Numbered from the stretch's first letter, positions 16,663 to 25,800 are shown. The stretch: 64,000 nt of DNA from RGIG3178 sp963674495 (GCA_963674495.2 CAXXLG010000001.1:372001-436000), one strand, 5' to 3'. Program-made: numbers and translations. The notes: generated from the letters alone by a model not told the origin.

Positions 16663-17292
16663 ATGAAAAAGGAGACACTGTTGAATATCGACCGTAACAG
16701 GTTGGACGATCTATCCATGCAGTTGGATACAAGCGACATCGCACAGTTGGTGCTATGGCTGAATGAGAAAGAAGATAAAATCCGGTATCCATCCACACTC
16801 GTTTTAATGCAAAGGGCCTCCATTGCGGCTGATGTGTATCCCTTCTGGGAAGATTTCCGCCAAAAATTGACGAAAAGAAACTCCTTTGTGCGTAACATCG
16901 GATTAATGATGCTTGCCGCCAACGCCAGATGGGCAAGCGATGATAAGATGGCGGAAACGCTCGATGAATACCTCAAGCTGCTAAGCGATGAAAAACCCGT
17001 CACCGTGCGCCGGTGCATCCAGGAGCTAAAGCTGATTATCCCGTACCACCCAAATTTACACAAACGCATCGCACACAGTCTCATGGCCGTGGACTTGATG
17101 TGCATCCGCGAAAGCATGCGCAAACTCGTTTGTTTTGATATCCTCGGTATCTTGGTGCTTTTGTGCAAGGAGCGTCCCAACGATGAAATCGAAGAGTACA
17201 TCGTCCATGCGCTCGATGGCAATATACTTGACCACACATTTAAAAAACGGGTCAGGGAAATTGTAGATGGGGCGTTGTCTATACCATCCTAA
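16663..17292 (+). CDS. Helical (HEAT-like) protein of unknown function
   Basis: A protein of about 209 residues, almost entirely predicted helix, soluble, with no signal peptide. Repeated helix pairs such as RNSFVRNIGLMMLAANARWAS and VRRCIQELKLIIPYHPNLHKR suggest HEAT or ARM-type repeats, the kind used for protein contacts. I do not recognise a catalytic motif. AAAGAGG lies 12 bases before ATG 16663, a slightly long spacing. It stands alone between a pseudogene and an ABC exporter. Confidence 0.6.
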   Translation: MKKETLLNIDRNRLDDLSMQLDTSDIAQLVLWLNEKEDKIRYPSTLVLMQRASIAADVYPFWEDFRQKLTKRNSFVRNIGLMMLAANARWASDDKMAETLDEYLKLLSDEKPVTVRRCIQELKLIIPYHPNLHKRIAHSLMAVDLMCIRESMRKLVCFDILGILVLLCKERPNDEIEEYIVHALDGNILDHTFKKRVREIVDGALSIPS

Positions 17293-17578
17293 ACTGGCGC
17301 AATGGTGGTTGCCCCGCAGGATATGGCATTATTTGGCGTTGAAACTAGGGAGCACAGCCGTAGTCGTTGCAACGGTGACAAGCGCGATTCGTATTTTTAT
17401 ATAGCGCACTGCTGCTAAAACGGCGGTTTGCTAAATATACCAAATATGATATGCAATCCTTATATTACACAGACAATAAAATGATATGTATAAACAAGGC
17501 AAAGGTGCTGAATCGACTTTCCCATACATATCGGGTACAATAAATAGCAACAGCAATTTACGGAGGTGGAAGTCCGGC

Positions 17579-18493
17579 ATGGAGCATATCATCGAGGTCT
17601 CCAACCTGTACAAATCCTATGGGAACATAAGGGCTGTACAGGACATCAGTTTTTACGTGGAGCAAAGCAAGCTCTTTGCGTTTTTAGGTCCCAATGGGGC
17701 GGGAAAATCCACGACCATTGACATGATCTGTACGTTTTTGTCGCCCGACAGCGGCGAGGTGATTGTAAACGGCCATGTCATGGGCAGAGACGACGACGCT
17801 ATACGCAATGAAATCGGCGTCGTATTTCAGGACGGTTTACTCGATCCGTTGTTGACCGTGCAGGAGAACCTCAGGCTGCGCGGCGGTTTCTATGGAGTGA
17901 AGGGCAAGGCGCTTACAAACGCCGTCCGTGAAACCGCGGAGCTGACCGGTGTAACCGAATTGTTGCCACGCCCCTACGGCAAACTGTCCGGCGGACAGCG
18001 CAGGCGGTGCGATATCGCACGGGCGCTGGTGCATAGACCTAAGATCTTGTTTTTAGATGAGCCAACCACCGGCCTTGATCCGCAGACGCGGCAGAACATA
18101 TGGCATACCATACAATCCCTGCAGCGGGACACCGGCATGACCATATTTTTAACCACACATTACATGGAAGAAGCGGCGGAGGCGGATTTTGTCATTGTCA
18201 TCGACAACGGCGAAATTACTGCCAAAGGAACGCCGATGCAGCTCAAGGAGCGATACGCGAGCGACAAGCTGCGGCTGGTTTGTGCCGATACCGGATCGGT
18301 AATCCGTATACTCGGGCAAATGAAACTGCCGTATATGGAAGCGGTGGATTGTATCAAACTGGATATCGAAAACAGCATGGACGCCCTGCCTATTCTTGAA
18401 GCATGCAAACCGTATATTACTGCATTTGAGGTGACCGCAGGCACCATGGACGATGCTTTCATCGCCATTACGGGGAAGGAGATACGCGCATGA
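17579..18493 (+). CDS. ABC-2 type exporter ATPase (DrrA-like)
   Basis: An ATPase of about 304 residues. Walker A is GPNGAGKST (near residue 39), the signature is LSGGQRRR, Walker B is ILFLDEPTTGLD, and the switch is TTHYMEEA. The C-terminal ~80 residues form the regulatory domain typical of DrrA/CcmA drug-export ATPases. ATG 17579 has CGGAGGTGG upstream; earlier in-frame starts lack a site. It overlaps the permease gene by 4 bases (ATGA), so the two are coupled. It probably exports a drug, lipid or peptide; the substrate is unknown. Confidence 0.88.
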   Translation: MEHIIEVSNLYKSYGNIRAVQDISFYVEQSKLFAFLGPNGAGKSTTIDMICTFLSPDSGEVIVNGHVMGRDDDAIRNEIGVVFQDGLLDPLLTVQENLRLRGGFYGVKGKALTNAVRETAELTGVTELLPRPYGKLSGGQRRRCDIARALVHRPKILFLDEPTTGLDPQTRQNIWHTIQSLQRDTGMTIFLTTHYMEEAAEADFVIVIDNGEITAKGTPMQLKERYASDKLRLVCADTGSVIRILGQMKLPYMEAVDCIKLDIENSMDALPILEACKPYITAFEVTAGTMDDAFIAITGKEIRA

Positions 18494-19344
18494 GTAGCTT
18501 TGCCATACGAAACCTCAAGGTATTTTTCCGTGACAAAAGCGCGGTATTCTTTTCGCTGTTGTCCGTATTCATCATCGTGGGCATGTATGCGCTGTTTTTG
18601 GGTGACGTATGGGCGCAGGGTTATGCCCAGATCGACAACATAAGGTTTTTGATGGACAGCTGGATGATGTCTGGGCTGTTGGCCGTCACCACCGTTACAG
18701 CTACCATGGGCGCTTTTGGCATCATGGTAGAGGATGAAACAAAGAAGTATATCAAGGATTTCAGATCGTCCCCGCTTAAGCGCAGCAGCATCACTATGGG
18801 CTATCTGATCAGTTCATTTGTCATCGCTGTTATCATGAGCATGGTTGCGTTGTGCGTGATAGAGGTATACATAGTGTTAAATGGTGGCACGTTATTGTCA
18901 TTTCTATCTATACTGAAAGTGTTTGCGCTCATTGTGCTGTCCGCGTTTTCCAACACTGCGATGCTGTTCTTCATCGCTTCCTTCTTTAAAAGCCAGAACG
19001 CGTTCACCACGGCCAGTACCATCATCGGCACCATGATCGGTTTCTTAACGGGCATATACCTACCCATCGGCTCACTGCCTACCACCGTACAGCTTGTCGT
19101 TAAACTGTTTCCGCCTTCCCATGCGGCGGCATTATTCCGTCAGGTAATCATGGCGGCGCCGCTGACCTCCGCCTTTGTAGGCGCACCGGTTGGGGCTGCG
19201 GCGGAGTTTAAGAATATGATGGGCGTGACCTTTGAGTTTGGGGGCAAGACGCTGGCCCCGTGGATCAGTGTGACGGTTTTGCTGTTGACTGCAGTGGCGT
19301 TCATCATACTGACATGGCTGCGCATGAGCCGCAAGAGAAGGTAA
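18490..19344 (+). CDS. ABC-2 type exporter permease
   Basis: A 284-residue membrane protein with six hydrophobic segments and the ABC-2 layout: an N-terminal RNLKVFFRDKSAVFFSLL amphipathic helix, then helix pairs with an FRSSPLKRSS coupling loop near residue 95 and a TGIYLPIGSLP motif in the C-terminal half. It forms the transport channel for the ATPase encoded just upstream. A charged tail (RMSRKRR) ends the protein. Confidence 0.87.
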   Translation: MSSFAIRNLKVFFRDKSAVFFSLLSVFIIVGMYALFLGDVWAQGYAQIDNIRFLMDSWMMSGLLAVTTVTATMGAFGIMVEDETKKYIKDFRSSPLKRSSITMGYLISSFVIAVIMSMVALCVIEVYIVLNGGTLLSFLSILKVFALIVLSAFSNTAMLFFIASFFKSQNAFTTASTIIGTMIGFLTGIYLPIGSLPTTVQLVVKLFPPSHAAALFRQVIMAAPLTSAFVGAPVGAAAEFKNMMGVTFEFGGKTLAPWISVTVLLLTAVAFIILTWLRMSRKRR

Positions 19345-19636
19345 CCGGATGATAGCAGTATATTTCAAAAGCGTTTATGCAAAACCTGCCGAATAAAGCA
19401 TCAACATATCATAACTTATAAATATATTGGCGAATGGCGAAATGAATATGAAAATATACCAACATATGGAAGAAAAAGCCACTATTTGTAATATATTAAA
19501 AATGGCTAGGTTGCAGTTGCCATAAATTTAAGATCATTTTGGCATAGCCTTTGATGCAAAAAAAGAAAGGCCGTGCCTTTTCAGCGCACGTACAAAATGT
19601 TAAAATGAGCCATAATATATGGCTGATGGGGGTTTT

Positions 19637-20554
19637 ATGATGAAACGCATTTCATTATTGTTGTGCATTCTGTTGCTAATGGGGTTGGTCGCAGGCTGTA
19701 ATACGCCGACGGGTAGCCCATTCGCTCAGCAGACTCAAAAGCAGACACAGGCACAAACGCCGGAACCGACAGCGGCAGTACAGACGGTGAATGACGTTGA
19801 ATTGACGATAGATCTTGCATACGGAAGACGGACTGGCATATATTCAGGGCAAATGGTCAATGGATTGCCGGATGGGCAGGGAAGCTACACCACAACCAAC
19901 GACGAAGGTACCGAATGGACGTATCAGGGTAAATGGGTACAGGGTCGCTGTAACGGCTATGGCGAAACCGTATGGGCGGACGGATGGAGCGAAAAGGGCA
20001 CGTACGTCAACGACTATATGACCGAAGGCGAAAGCTATTATAACGGTTCAATGGTTCATCGCGGTTCCTATTTGGAAAATCAGTACAACGGGCAGGGGAC
20101 CACCTACGACGAGGCGGGAAACGAGATCTTTACAGGCGAGTTCCGACAGGGCTATCTCGTTGAGAATGAAGAGGACCGCATCACGCGCGCTGATTGCATC
20201 GCGCCCATCGCAGGCATACCTACCATAGAGGATTACAACGGATGCCTTGCAAATCCCAACGCATATTTCGGCGTGAAGGTTTTGGTTTATGGAACGGTTG
20301 AATACATTTGGGATGCTGACCCGGAGTATCCCGCGTATGCGGAGTTTATCATTGCGCCCGATGGCGACGAATACTATCCAATCGATGTGTATTACCGCTA
20401 TGGATGGGATGAGCAACACTTCGAAGAAGGCGAATGGGTATCGGCTTATGGCATATTTGTGGGCGTGTATACGTATACTGGCACCGATGGCAATGAGTAT
20501 TCCATGCCAATGGTAGAAGCGCACGTCGTCTTCCACGAGGAGTACAATCAATAA
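19637..20554 (+). CDS. MORN-repeat lipoprotein
   Basis: A protein of about 305 residues with a lipoprotein signal peptide (LVAGC lipobox at about residue 20), then a Gln/Thr/Pro-rich linker. Residues about 60-170 hold four or five MORN-type repeats with the YSGQMVNGLPDGQG pattern. The C-terminal ~130 residues are acidic and aromatic-rich with a beta pattern, possibly an OB-like domain. It is anchored on the outer face of the membrane and may bind lipid or wall polymer. TGGGGG precedes ATG 19637. It is convergent with rqcH across a shared terminator. Confidence 0.7.
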   Translation: MMKRISLLLCILLLMGLVAGCNTPTGSPFAQQTQKQTQAQTPEPTAAVQTVNDVELTIDLAYGRRTGIYSGQMVNGLPDGQGSYTTTNDEGTEWTYQGKWVQGRCNGYGETVWADGWSEKGTYVNDYMTEGESYYNGSMVHRGSYLENQYNGQGTTYDEAGNEIFTGEFRQGYLVENEEDRITRADCIAPIAGIPTIEDYNGCLANPNAYFGVKVLVYGTVEYIWDADPEYPAYAEFIIAPDGDEYYPIDVYYRYGWDEQHFEEGEWVSAYGIFVGVYTYTGTDGNEYSMPMVEAHVVFHEEYNQ

Positions 20555-20570
20555 TATATACAGATCAGAT

Positions 20571-20604
20571 AAAAAAAGCAGGCCGGGGTCCGGCCTGTTT
20601 TTTT
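20571..20604. terminator. Bidirectional terminator between the MORN gene and rqcH
   Basis: AAAAAAAGCAGGCCGG and CCGGCCTGTTTTTTT form a long perfect stem with A and T tails on either side, so it can end transcription from both converging genes. Confidence 0.88.
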
Positions 20605-20614
20605 GTATTAGCAG

Positions 20615-22357
20615 TTATGCTGGCGGCTCCGTTTCTATCAGCGATTTAACAAGATCGGCGTCCGGTGTAACGAATAGTGTTTTTTGGTCGGTATAGGTGA
20701 CAAATCCGGGTTTAGAGCCGGATGGCTTATGCACGTTTTTAATCAGCGTATAGTCAATGGGTACGTTGGCGGAGTGCTTGGCACGGCTGAAAAATGCGGC
20801 GATGTGCGCGGCCTGCCGCAGTGTGTCCGACGGCACCGGATTCGCTTTGATCAGTACATGGCTGCCCGGCATGCCTTGCGCGTGCATCCAGGTATCGCTC
20901 GACCGTCCGAGCCGGCAGGTCACGAGGTCGTTTTGTGCATTGTTGCGCCCGGCAAATATCTCAACGCCGTCCTTTGACACAAATCGAAGGGGTTTGGCAG
21001 TTCGGTTCGCACCCCGTGCCTTTGAGGAAGCGCGGCGCAAAACGTGTTGCCCCATCAACTCCTCGCGGATCTCAAGCAGGGAATCAAAATCTTCACTCTG
21101 CTCAATGGCGAGCGATATCCCCTCTAGGTAGGAAATCTCGGGCAGTATTGCATCCTTTTGCCGCTGCGCAGCCTCGGTGGTGGATTTCAACTTCTGATAC
21201 CGCTTGAAGCGTTTGGCCGCATTGTCCGCGGCGCTTAACGTGGAATCCAGTTGTAATTCGATGTTGCGCTCGTTGATATAGTCGTATACCACGGCCGTTT
21301 TAGCACCGTGTTTGATCTGATGGGCATAGGCCAGCAAAAATTCGCCCTGCTGGCGGAGATCCTGATGCGAAGCGCTTTTGGCGATTGCGTCCTGTTGAAT
21401 CTGCAAGCGTTTGTAAAGCCGCTCAAGTCTGGATTTGACCGCGGCCTGCAGGGCGCGGCGCTCACTCTCGATCTTTTTCCGTTCGCGTTGAGATGATGTA
21501 TACAGCAAAACCGCTTCGCAAATCGTCGGTATGCGTTGCACGTTGCCGCCTGCAATTTCAAACGGCGCATACGCGATGGGTGTGCCATCGGCGTCGGTCT
21601 GTATGCTCGATTCATATGAACCATCTTGAAGAGCTTGTGTTAAATTATATAGGCTTTGAGCCAACGCTTGCGCAACGGATTGCGAAAACGGGGCACGGGT
21701 GTCGGCAAGGTTGGTACGTATGCAAAGCTGCCCCGCTGTAAACGGAGATATGCCATAGAACAGCGATACAAGCGCCTTTGACGCTGTACCGCTCTGCACA
21801 TCGATAAGAGAAGCCGCTATACCTGCTTTGTCCATTTCAAGCGCATTGTGCTTGCCCTGCACCGGCGGCTGGTGATATCGTTCGCCAGGCAGAACGGTAC
21901 GAAGCGAGGACACAGCGGGTGGTATGCGCTTGGCGCAATCCAGAACAAAACCGTTCGGATCCACCAGGATCAGGTTGCTGTGTTTGCCCATGCATTCTGC
22001 GATGAAATCCAGCGTTACCCGATCACCCAAATCGTTGGTGGCCTGCACCTTCATATGGATCACGCGGTCCATCATAGGAACGTCTATGGAAAGAATGCGG
22101 CCGTGTATGAGGTGCTTGCGTAGCATCATCAAAAACACAAACGGTTTATCCGGACCTTTTTCCGCGCTGGCGCAAAGATGCATGCGCGCATATTCCGGAT
22201 TGGCGCTAAAGAGCAGGCGATGGTTTGTGCCACCTGCGCGAACGGTGAATACGACGTCATGGCGGTTCGGTTGCGCAATGCGCTCGATCCGCCCGCCGTT
22301 AAGCAGCGAACCCGTCTCATATGCAGCGGCCCAAAGCGCCGCGCCGTCCATCTGCAT
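20615..22357 (-). CDS. rqcH: RqcH (Rqc2/NFACT family) ribosome quality control protein
   Basis: A 580-residue protein with the full NFACT layout: NFACT-N (residues 1-200, with GDRV and ECMGKHSNLILVD), a helix-hairpin-helix middle (SPFTAGQLC near 215), a coiled coil (about 290-420), and a C-terminal NFACT-R domain with GRNNAQNDLVTCRLG and WMHAQGMPGSHVLI. It binds split 50S subunits carrying stalled peptidyl-tRNA and recruits tRNA-Ala to add alanine tails. AAGGAG sits 8 bases before the ATG. It is divergent from rdgB. Confidence 0.92.
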   Translation of the reverse strand: MQMDGAALWAAAYETGSLLNGGRIERIAQPNRHDVVFTVRAGGTNHRLLFSANPEYARMHLCASAEKGPDKPFVFLMMLRKHLIHGRILSIDVPMMDRVIHMKVQATNDLGDRVTLDFIAECMGKHSNLILVDPNGFVLDCAKRIPPAVSSLRTVLPGERYHQPPVQGKHNALEMDKAGIAASLIDVQSGTASKALVSLFYGISPFTAGQLCIRTNLADTRAPFSQSVAQALAQSLYNLTQALQDGSYESSIQTDADGTPIAYAPFEIAGGNVQRIPTICEAVLLYTSSQRERKKIESERRALQAAVKSRLERLYKRLQIQQDAIAKSASHQDLRQQGEFLLAYAHQIKHGAKTAVVYDYINERNIELQLDSTLSAADNAAKRFKRYQKLKSTTEAAQRQKDAILPEISYLEGISLAIEQSEDFDSLLEIREELMGQHVLRRASSKARGANRTAKPLRFVSKDGVEIFAGRNNAQNDLVTCRLGRSSDTWMHAQGMPGSHVLIKANPVPSDTLRQAAHIAAFFSRAKHSANVPIDYTLIKNVHKPSGSKPGFVTYTDQKTLFVTPDADLVKSLIETEPPA

Positions 22358-22449
22358 CTTTGTGCTCCTTTTTGGTAATATCCCTTTTTTTGTTTGTCCT
22401 CACACGCTATAATACTAAGGATTGGTCAAATGGACAAGGAGTGAAGAGG

Positions 22450-23046
22450 TTGAAGCTGTTGATCGCAAGCAACAACGAAGGAAAATTGAGGGAATTCAAA
22501 CAGATCTTGGGAGATCTGTTCATGGATATCGTAACGCCAAAGGACATAGGACTGGCCATAGACGTGGAGGAGAACGGGGAAACCTTTGCACAAAACGCTT
22601 TAATCAAGGCACGTGCCTTTGCAAAGGCATCGGGAATCAGTGCGATGGCAGACGATTCAGGCTTGTGTGTAGACGCGCTCTCGGGCGCACCCGGCGTGCT
22701 GTCTGCACGGTTTGCGGGTGGCCACGGCGATGATGAGGCCAACAACAATCTGCTGCTTCAAAAGCTCAAGGATGTGCGCGAGGACAAGCGTTCGGCGCGG
22801 TTTGCGGTCAGCATCGCCTTTGTAGGACAGGATGGGACCGTGTTAACCAGCGACGGACAGGCCGAGGGACGCATTCTATTCGAACCCGCGGGCGTAAATG
22901 GCTTCGGTTATGATCCGCTCTTTTATACCGAAGTGTACGGCAAAAGCTTTGCGCAGCTGACGCCACAACAGAAAAATGAGATCAGTCACCGTGGCAAAGC
23001 GTTGCGTGCCATGCGCAAGCTTGTGGAGAAACGCTATGGCCGATAA
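22450..23046 (+). CDS. rdgB: Non-canonical purine NTP pyrophosphatase (RdgB/HAM1)
   Basis: A protein of about 198 residues that removes ITP, dITP and XTP from the nucleotide pool. It shows IASNNEGKLREF at the N-terminus, ADDSGLCVDAL with the catalytic Asp (about residue 67), NGFGYDPLF (about 155) and SHRGKALRAM near the end. I prefer TTG 22450 because AAGGAG at 22436-22441 is then 8 bases away; GTG 22441 overlaps that site. The gene overlaps the downstream phosphodiesterase start by 11 bases, a common pairing in Firmicutes. Confidence 0.9.
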   Translation: MKLLIASNNEGKLREFKQILGDLFMDIVTPKDIGLAIDVEENGETFAQNALIKARAFAKASGISAMADDSGLCVDALSGAPGVLSARFAGGHGDDEANNNLLLQKLKDVREDKRSARFAVSIAFVGQDGTVLTSDGQAEGRILFEPAGVNGFGYDPLFYTEVYGKSFAQLTPQQKNEISHRGKALRAMRKLVEKRYGR

Positions 23047-23524
23047 AATGCGCATCGGTATCTTATCTGACACACACGGTTCGGCGAAGGCGTATCAGGC
23101 CGCGCTTATGGCTATGGGCGAAGTCGATCTTATTATGCACGCGGGCGACCATGTGGCGGACGCCCATATCATGGCAAAGCGCACCGGCATTCTCACATAT
23201 GCCGTGAGCGGAAACTGTGATTATACAGGCGACGACGAGATCGTCCTAACGCTGTGTGGAAGCCGGGTGCTGATGGTGCACGGTCATGACCACAGCATCA
23301 AGCGGTCCTTGGACAAGCTGGCCTCGTATGTGGAACAACGCGAAGCTAACGTGTGTATATTCGGGCATTCGCACGTTCCCTTGACTCAAAAAATCGGCCA
23401 GTGTTTGTTTATCAATCCGGGCAGTCCGTACCGCCCGAGGCTGGGCATCCCCACCTGCGCGGTGTTAACGCTTCAAAGCGGAAAACCGCCGTGCGCCGAG
23501 ATTATTTCGATACATCCAAACTGA
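23036..23524 (+). CDS. YfcE-type metallophosphodiesterase
   Basis: A protein of about 162 residues of the MJ0936/YfcE calcineurin-like family. All metal sites are present: SDTHG, HAGDH, SGNCDYTG, MVHGHDH, FGHSHVP, and the family end INPGSPYRPR. ATG 23036 has GGAGAA 7 bases upstream and lies inside the end of rdgB, so the two genes are co-translated. The gene is the intact counterpart of the frameshifted copy at 7741. It likely hydrolyses phosphodiesters in the cytoplasm; the natural substrate is unknown. Confidence 0.87.
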   Translation: MADKMRIGILSDTHGSAKAYQAALMAMGEVDLIMHAGDHVADAHIMAKRTGILTYAVSGNCDYTGDDEIVLTLCGSRVLMVHGHDHSIKRSLDKLASYVEQREANVCIFGHSHVPLTQKIGQCLFINPGSPYRPRLGIPTCAVLTLQSGKPPCAEIISIHPN

Positions 23525-23558
23525 AATAATTAATTTATATTCAATGCAAAGCAACCCA

Positions 23559-23587
23559 TTGACAGCCCCCATGGCCTGCACTATAAT
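23559..23587 (+). promoter_or_regulatory. Consensus promoter of the tRNA operon
   Basis: A perfect TTGACA, 17-base spacer and perfect TATAAT, 31 bases ahead of the first tRNA. This is the strongest promoter in the window. Confidence 0.92.
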
Positions 23588-23618
23588 GATATGCGTTCGC
23601 CTGATCCGTGTGATCCGT

Positions 23619-23695
23619 GCGCCTGTAGCTCAGTCGGATAGAGCAACGGCCTTCTAAGCCGTGGGCCCGGGGTTCGAATCCCTGCAGGCGCGCCA
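23619..23695 (+). tRNA. tRNA-Arg (anticodon TCT)
   Basis: A full cloverleaf: acceptor GCGCCTG/CAGGCGC, anticodon loop CTTCTAA, T-arm GGTTCGAATCC, discriminator G and encoded CCA. First gene of the eight-tRNA cluster. Confidence 0.95.
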
Positions 23696-23706
23696 ATGAC
23701 AATCAT

Positions 23707-23784
23707 GGTGGATATAGCTCAGTTGGTTAGAGCGCCAGGTTGTGGCCCTGGAGGTCGTGGGTTCGATTCCCACTATTCACCCCA
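23707..23784 (+). tRNA. tRNA-His (anticodon GTG)
   Basis: Acceptor GTGGATA/TATTCAC with the extra 5' G (position -1, 23707) facing discriminator C, the identity element of tRNA-His. Anticodon loop TTGTGGC. CCA is encoded. Confidence 0.95.
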
Positions 23785-23874
23785 TTTACCTTCGCGAAAA
23801 ACCGACGTAAGTAGGCGGGTTTTCGTTTGACAGGGTGTGCGAAGCGGTGAAATCCCAAACGGGGCATGCCATGT

Positions 23875-23949
23875 TGGGGTGTAGCCAAGTGGTAAGGCAC
23901 GGGACTTTGACTCCCGCATTCGTAGGTTCAAATCCTGCCACCCCAGCCA
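23875..23949 (+). tRNA. tRNA-Gln (anticodon TTG)
   Basis: Acceptor TGGGGTG/CACCCCA, anticodon loop CTTTGAC on a CGGGA/TCCCG stem, T-arm GGTTCAAATCC, CCA encoded. Confidence 0.95.
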
Positions 23950-23953
23950 TCTT

Positions 23954-24029
23954 GATCCATTAGCTCAGTCGGTAGAGCACCTGACTTTTAATCAGGGTGT
24001 CCGCGGTTCGAACCCGCGATGGATCACCA
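23954..24029 (+). tRNA. tRNA-Lys (anticodon TTT)
   Basis: Acceptor GATCCAT/ATGGATC, anticodon loop CTTTTAA on a CTGA/TCAG stem, CCA encoded. Confidence 0.95.
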
Positions 24030-24040
24030 CCTAACTCCGT

Positions 24041-24126
24041 GCGGGCGTGGCGGAATTGGCAGACGCGTTGGATTTAGGATCCAATGCCCCAAAGGCGTGG
24101 GAGTTCGAGTCTCTTCGCCCGCACCA
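24041..24126 (+). tRNA. tRNA-Leu (anticodon TAG)
   Basis: A class II tRNA of 86 bases with a long variable arm. Acceptor GCGGGCG/CGCCCGC, anticodon loop TTTAGGA on a TTGGA/TCCAA stem, CCA encoded. Confidence 0.95.
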
Positions 24127-24132
24127 ATGTAA

Positions 24133-24207
24133 GCGGTAGTAGCTCAGTGGTAGAGTGCCACCTTGCCAAGGTGGATGTCGCGAGTTCGAATCTCGTCTAC
24201 CGCTCCA
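24133..24207 (+). tRNA. tRNA-Gly (anticodon GCC)
   Basis: Acceptor GCGGTAG/CTACCGC, anticodon loop TTGCCAA on CCACC/GGTGG, discriminator T, CCA encoded. Confidence 0.95.
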
Positions 24208-24217
24208 CTGCAAATTC

Positions 24218-24291
24218 GCGGGTGTAGCTCAATGGCAGAGTTCCAGCCTTCCAAGCTGGCCATGTGGGTTCGATTCCCATCACCCGCTCCA
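24218..24291 (+). tRNA. tRNA-Gly (anticodon TCC)
   Basis: Acceptor GCGGGTG/CACCCGC, anticodon loop CTTCCAA on CCAGC/GCTGG, CCA encoded. Confidence 0.95.
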
Positions 24292-24297
24292 TATTAT

Positions 24298-24373
24298 GGA
24301 TCTTTAGCTCAGCTGGTAGAGCACCTGACTCTTAATCAGGGTGTCCAGGGTTCGAGCCCCTGAAGATCCACCA
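24298..24373 (+). tRNA. tRNA-Lys (anticodon CTT), attachment site of the 28.5-kb element
   Basis: Acceptor GGATCTT/AAGATCC, anticodon loop CTCTTAA on CTGA/TCAG, CCA encoded. The last 45 bases, from the anticodon loop to CCA, are repeated exactly at 52848-52892, so an element has integrated into this gene and rebuilt its 3' end. The tRNA remains intact. Confidence 0.96.
24329..24373 (+). repeat. attL core (3' end of tRNA-Lys)
   Basis: A 45-base sequence identical to 52848-52892. It covers the anticodon arm, variable loop, T-arm and acceptor end of tRNA-Lys(CTT), a classical target of tyrosine integrases. Confidence 0.93.
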
Positions 24374-24375
24374 GT

Positions 24376-24402
24376 AAAAAGCCCTTTACAAAGGGCTTTT
24401 TT
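24376..24402 (+). terminator. Terminator directly after the tRNA cluster
   Basis: AAAAAGCCCTTT, a short loop and AAAGGGCTTTTTT. It lies just inside the element boundary, so in this chromosome the element supplies the terminator for the tRNA operon. Confidence 0.85.
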
Positions 24403-24441
24403 GTTATCAATGATATCAACATCAATCTTATACAAGCCTAA

Positions 24442-24474
24442 TCTGGCAACCATCTGGCAACCCTTTGGCAACCC
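24442..24474 (+). repeat. Left arm-type repeats (three TGGCAACC copies)
   Basis: Three direct copies of TGGCAACC spaced 11-12 bases apart. A similar pair followed by a related AAAAC...GGTAAT tail is found at the right end (52721-52740). The arrangement is typical of integrase arm-binding sites. Confidence 0.6.
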
Positions 24475-24667
24475 TCAAAAAACAATTCGGTAATTATAGA
24501 GCCAGGTTCATCTATGACATTCAAAAGGTAAGGGGACCGACTCTCTCCATTCATATCAGCTATACTAATAAAGTTAAAAATGAATTTATGGTCTAGTTTA
24601 TAGTTTGAAGAAACCAACCAAACATATTGATAGTGATCTTACCCCAATAATGTGTCCACTTTTAAAA

Positions 24668-25527
24668 TTAGGATCCTGTCGCCATTTTGGGTGTTGAACC
24701 TATCACATACGCTTGCGGTACAGGGCATCTGTAGCGCAGTGAGCTGTGCGGCCGTTTCGTGTTGTAGTACTCGCGCCATTGTTCTATGATCACCTGTGCT
24801 TCCTTGATTGTATAAAATATTTCGCCGTTGAGCAATTCATCCCGCATTCTGCCATTGAAGGATTCCACATAGCCGTTCTCCCAGGGACTGCCCGGCTCGA
24901 TGAATGTTGGTTTCGTTCCAAACCGCGCTAAGAAGTCCTGCACCCTCTGTGCAATGAACTCGCTGCCGTTGTCCGATCTCAGATATTCGGGGATGCCTCG
25001 TTGTATGAACAGATTTACCAGACATTCTTTCACTTCATTAGATCGTATGCGCCGTGCGACATATACCATTAGACATTCCCGTGTGTACTCATCAATGATG
25101 TTCAATATCCTGAATTTCTTTCCATCGTGTGTTTTATCTTCCACCATGTCATAACTCCAGACATGATCAGGGTATTCTGCTCGAAGCCGGATACAGGAAC
25201 CATCATTGCTCCATAATCTGGCCCTCTTAGCCTGTTTCTTAGGCACTTTCAGCCCTTGTTGCCTCCATATCCTCTCTACACGCTTGTGATTGATATTGAT
25301 GCCTTCTCGTCTCAACAATGCCGTGATACGCGGGGTACCGTATCTCCCGTACTGTGCTGCCAGTTCTTCGATTCGATGTGTTGTGGCATCTTCATCCGGC
25401 AATCGAATCACTGTGTATCTCTGGGTTCTTCTATGCTGACCTATGGCCCGGCAAGCTCGCCTTTCGGATATATGGTATGTATCCATTGCAGCTTTGACAA
25501 AGTATCTTCGCTTGTCCGGGCTTACAA
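24668..25527 (-). CDS. IS3-family transposase OrfB (DDE integrase domain)
   Basis: About 286 residues counted from the frameshift site; an internal ATG at 25486 could start 272 residues. It shows an HTH_21-type segment (YGRYGTPRITALLRREG) and a DDE core: WSYDMVED (first Asp), LRSDNGSEF (second Asp), and ENGYVESFNGRMRDELLN (Glu). The frame is open upstream of the ATG to the slippery site, so the active transposase is most likely the OrfAB fusion made by -1 frameshifting. It appears intact. Confidence 0.9.
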
Positions 25528-25800
25528 GTTTCCCGAGGATATATCCTTGAGTATCGCTATATCCAACGCCTGATCCGCTACCAGCTTCTTCAACCGACTA
25601 TTTTCCTTTTCCAGTTCTCTCAGCCGCTTCGCCTGGTTCACCTGCATGCCGCCGTATTCTTTTCTCCAGCGGTAATATGTTTGTTCAGTGACTCCGATGT
25701 GCCTTGCTGCATGCGCTACCGTTTGTCCTTGGCTTAATAGAATTTCCACTTCCCGCAGCATGTTAATGATCTGTTCTGCCGTATACCTTTTACGTCCCAT
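25522..25800 (-). CDS. IS3-family OrfA (HTH protein)
   Basis: A 92-residue protein with an IS3 OrfA helix-turn-helix (YTAEQIINMLREVE, then VAHAARHIGVTEQTYYRWRKEYGG) and a leucine-zipper tail (LRELEKENSRLKKLVADQALD). It ends within a few bases of the OrfB frame. It binds the IS ends and, after frameshifting, forms the N-terminus of the OrfAB transposase. Confidence 0.9.
   Translation of the reverse strand: MGRKRYTAEQIINMLREVEILLSQGQTVAHAARHIGVTEQTYYRWRKEYGGMQVNQAKRLRELEKENSRLKKLVADQALDIAILKDISSGNL
25528..25534 (-). promoter_or_regulatory. Programmed -1 frameshift site, GGGAAAC
   Basis: On the minus strand GGGAAAC is in the correct phase (G GGA AAC) just before the orfA stop. After a one-base slip the next codons are CTT GTA AGC CCG, which is the orfB frame. 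This matches the X XXY YYZ rule. Confidence 0.75.

Noticed and set aside
20684..22412. Several plus-strand frames opposite rqcH
   Set aside because: They are shadows of rqcH; the minus strand encodes the complete NFACT protein with a ribosome binding site.
24031..24213. Minus-strand frame across the tRNA genes (GRRDSNSR-type peptide)
   Set aside because: It is the well-known antisense translation of tRNA genes, not a protein.
24163..24363. Plus-strand frame across tRNA-Gly and tRNA-Lys genes
   Set aside because: It translates tRNA sequence; no ribosome binding site and no independent coding signal.
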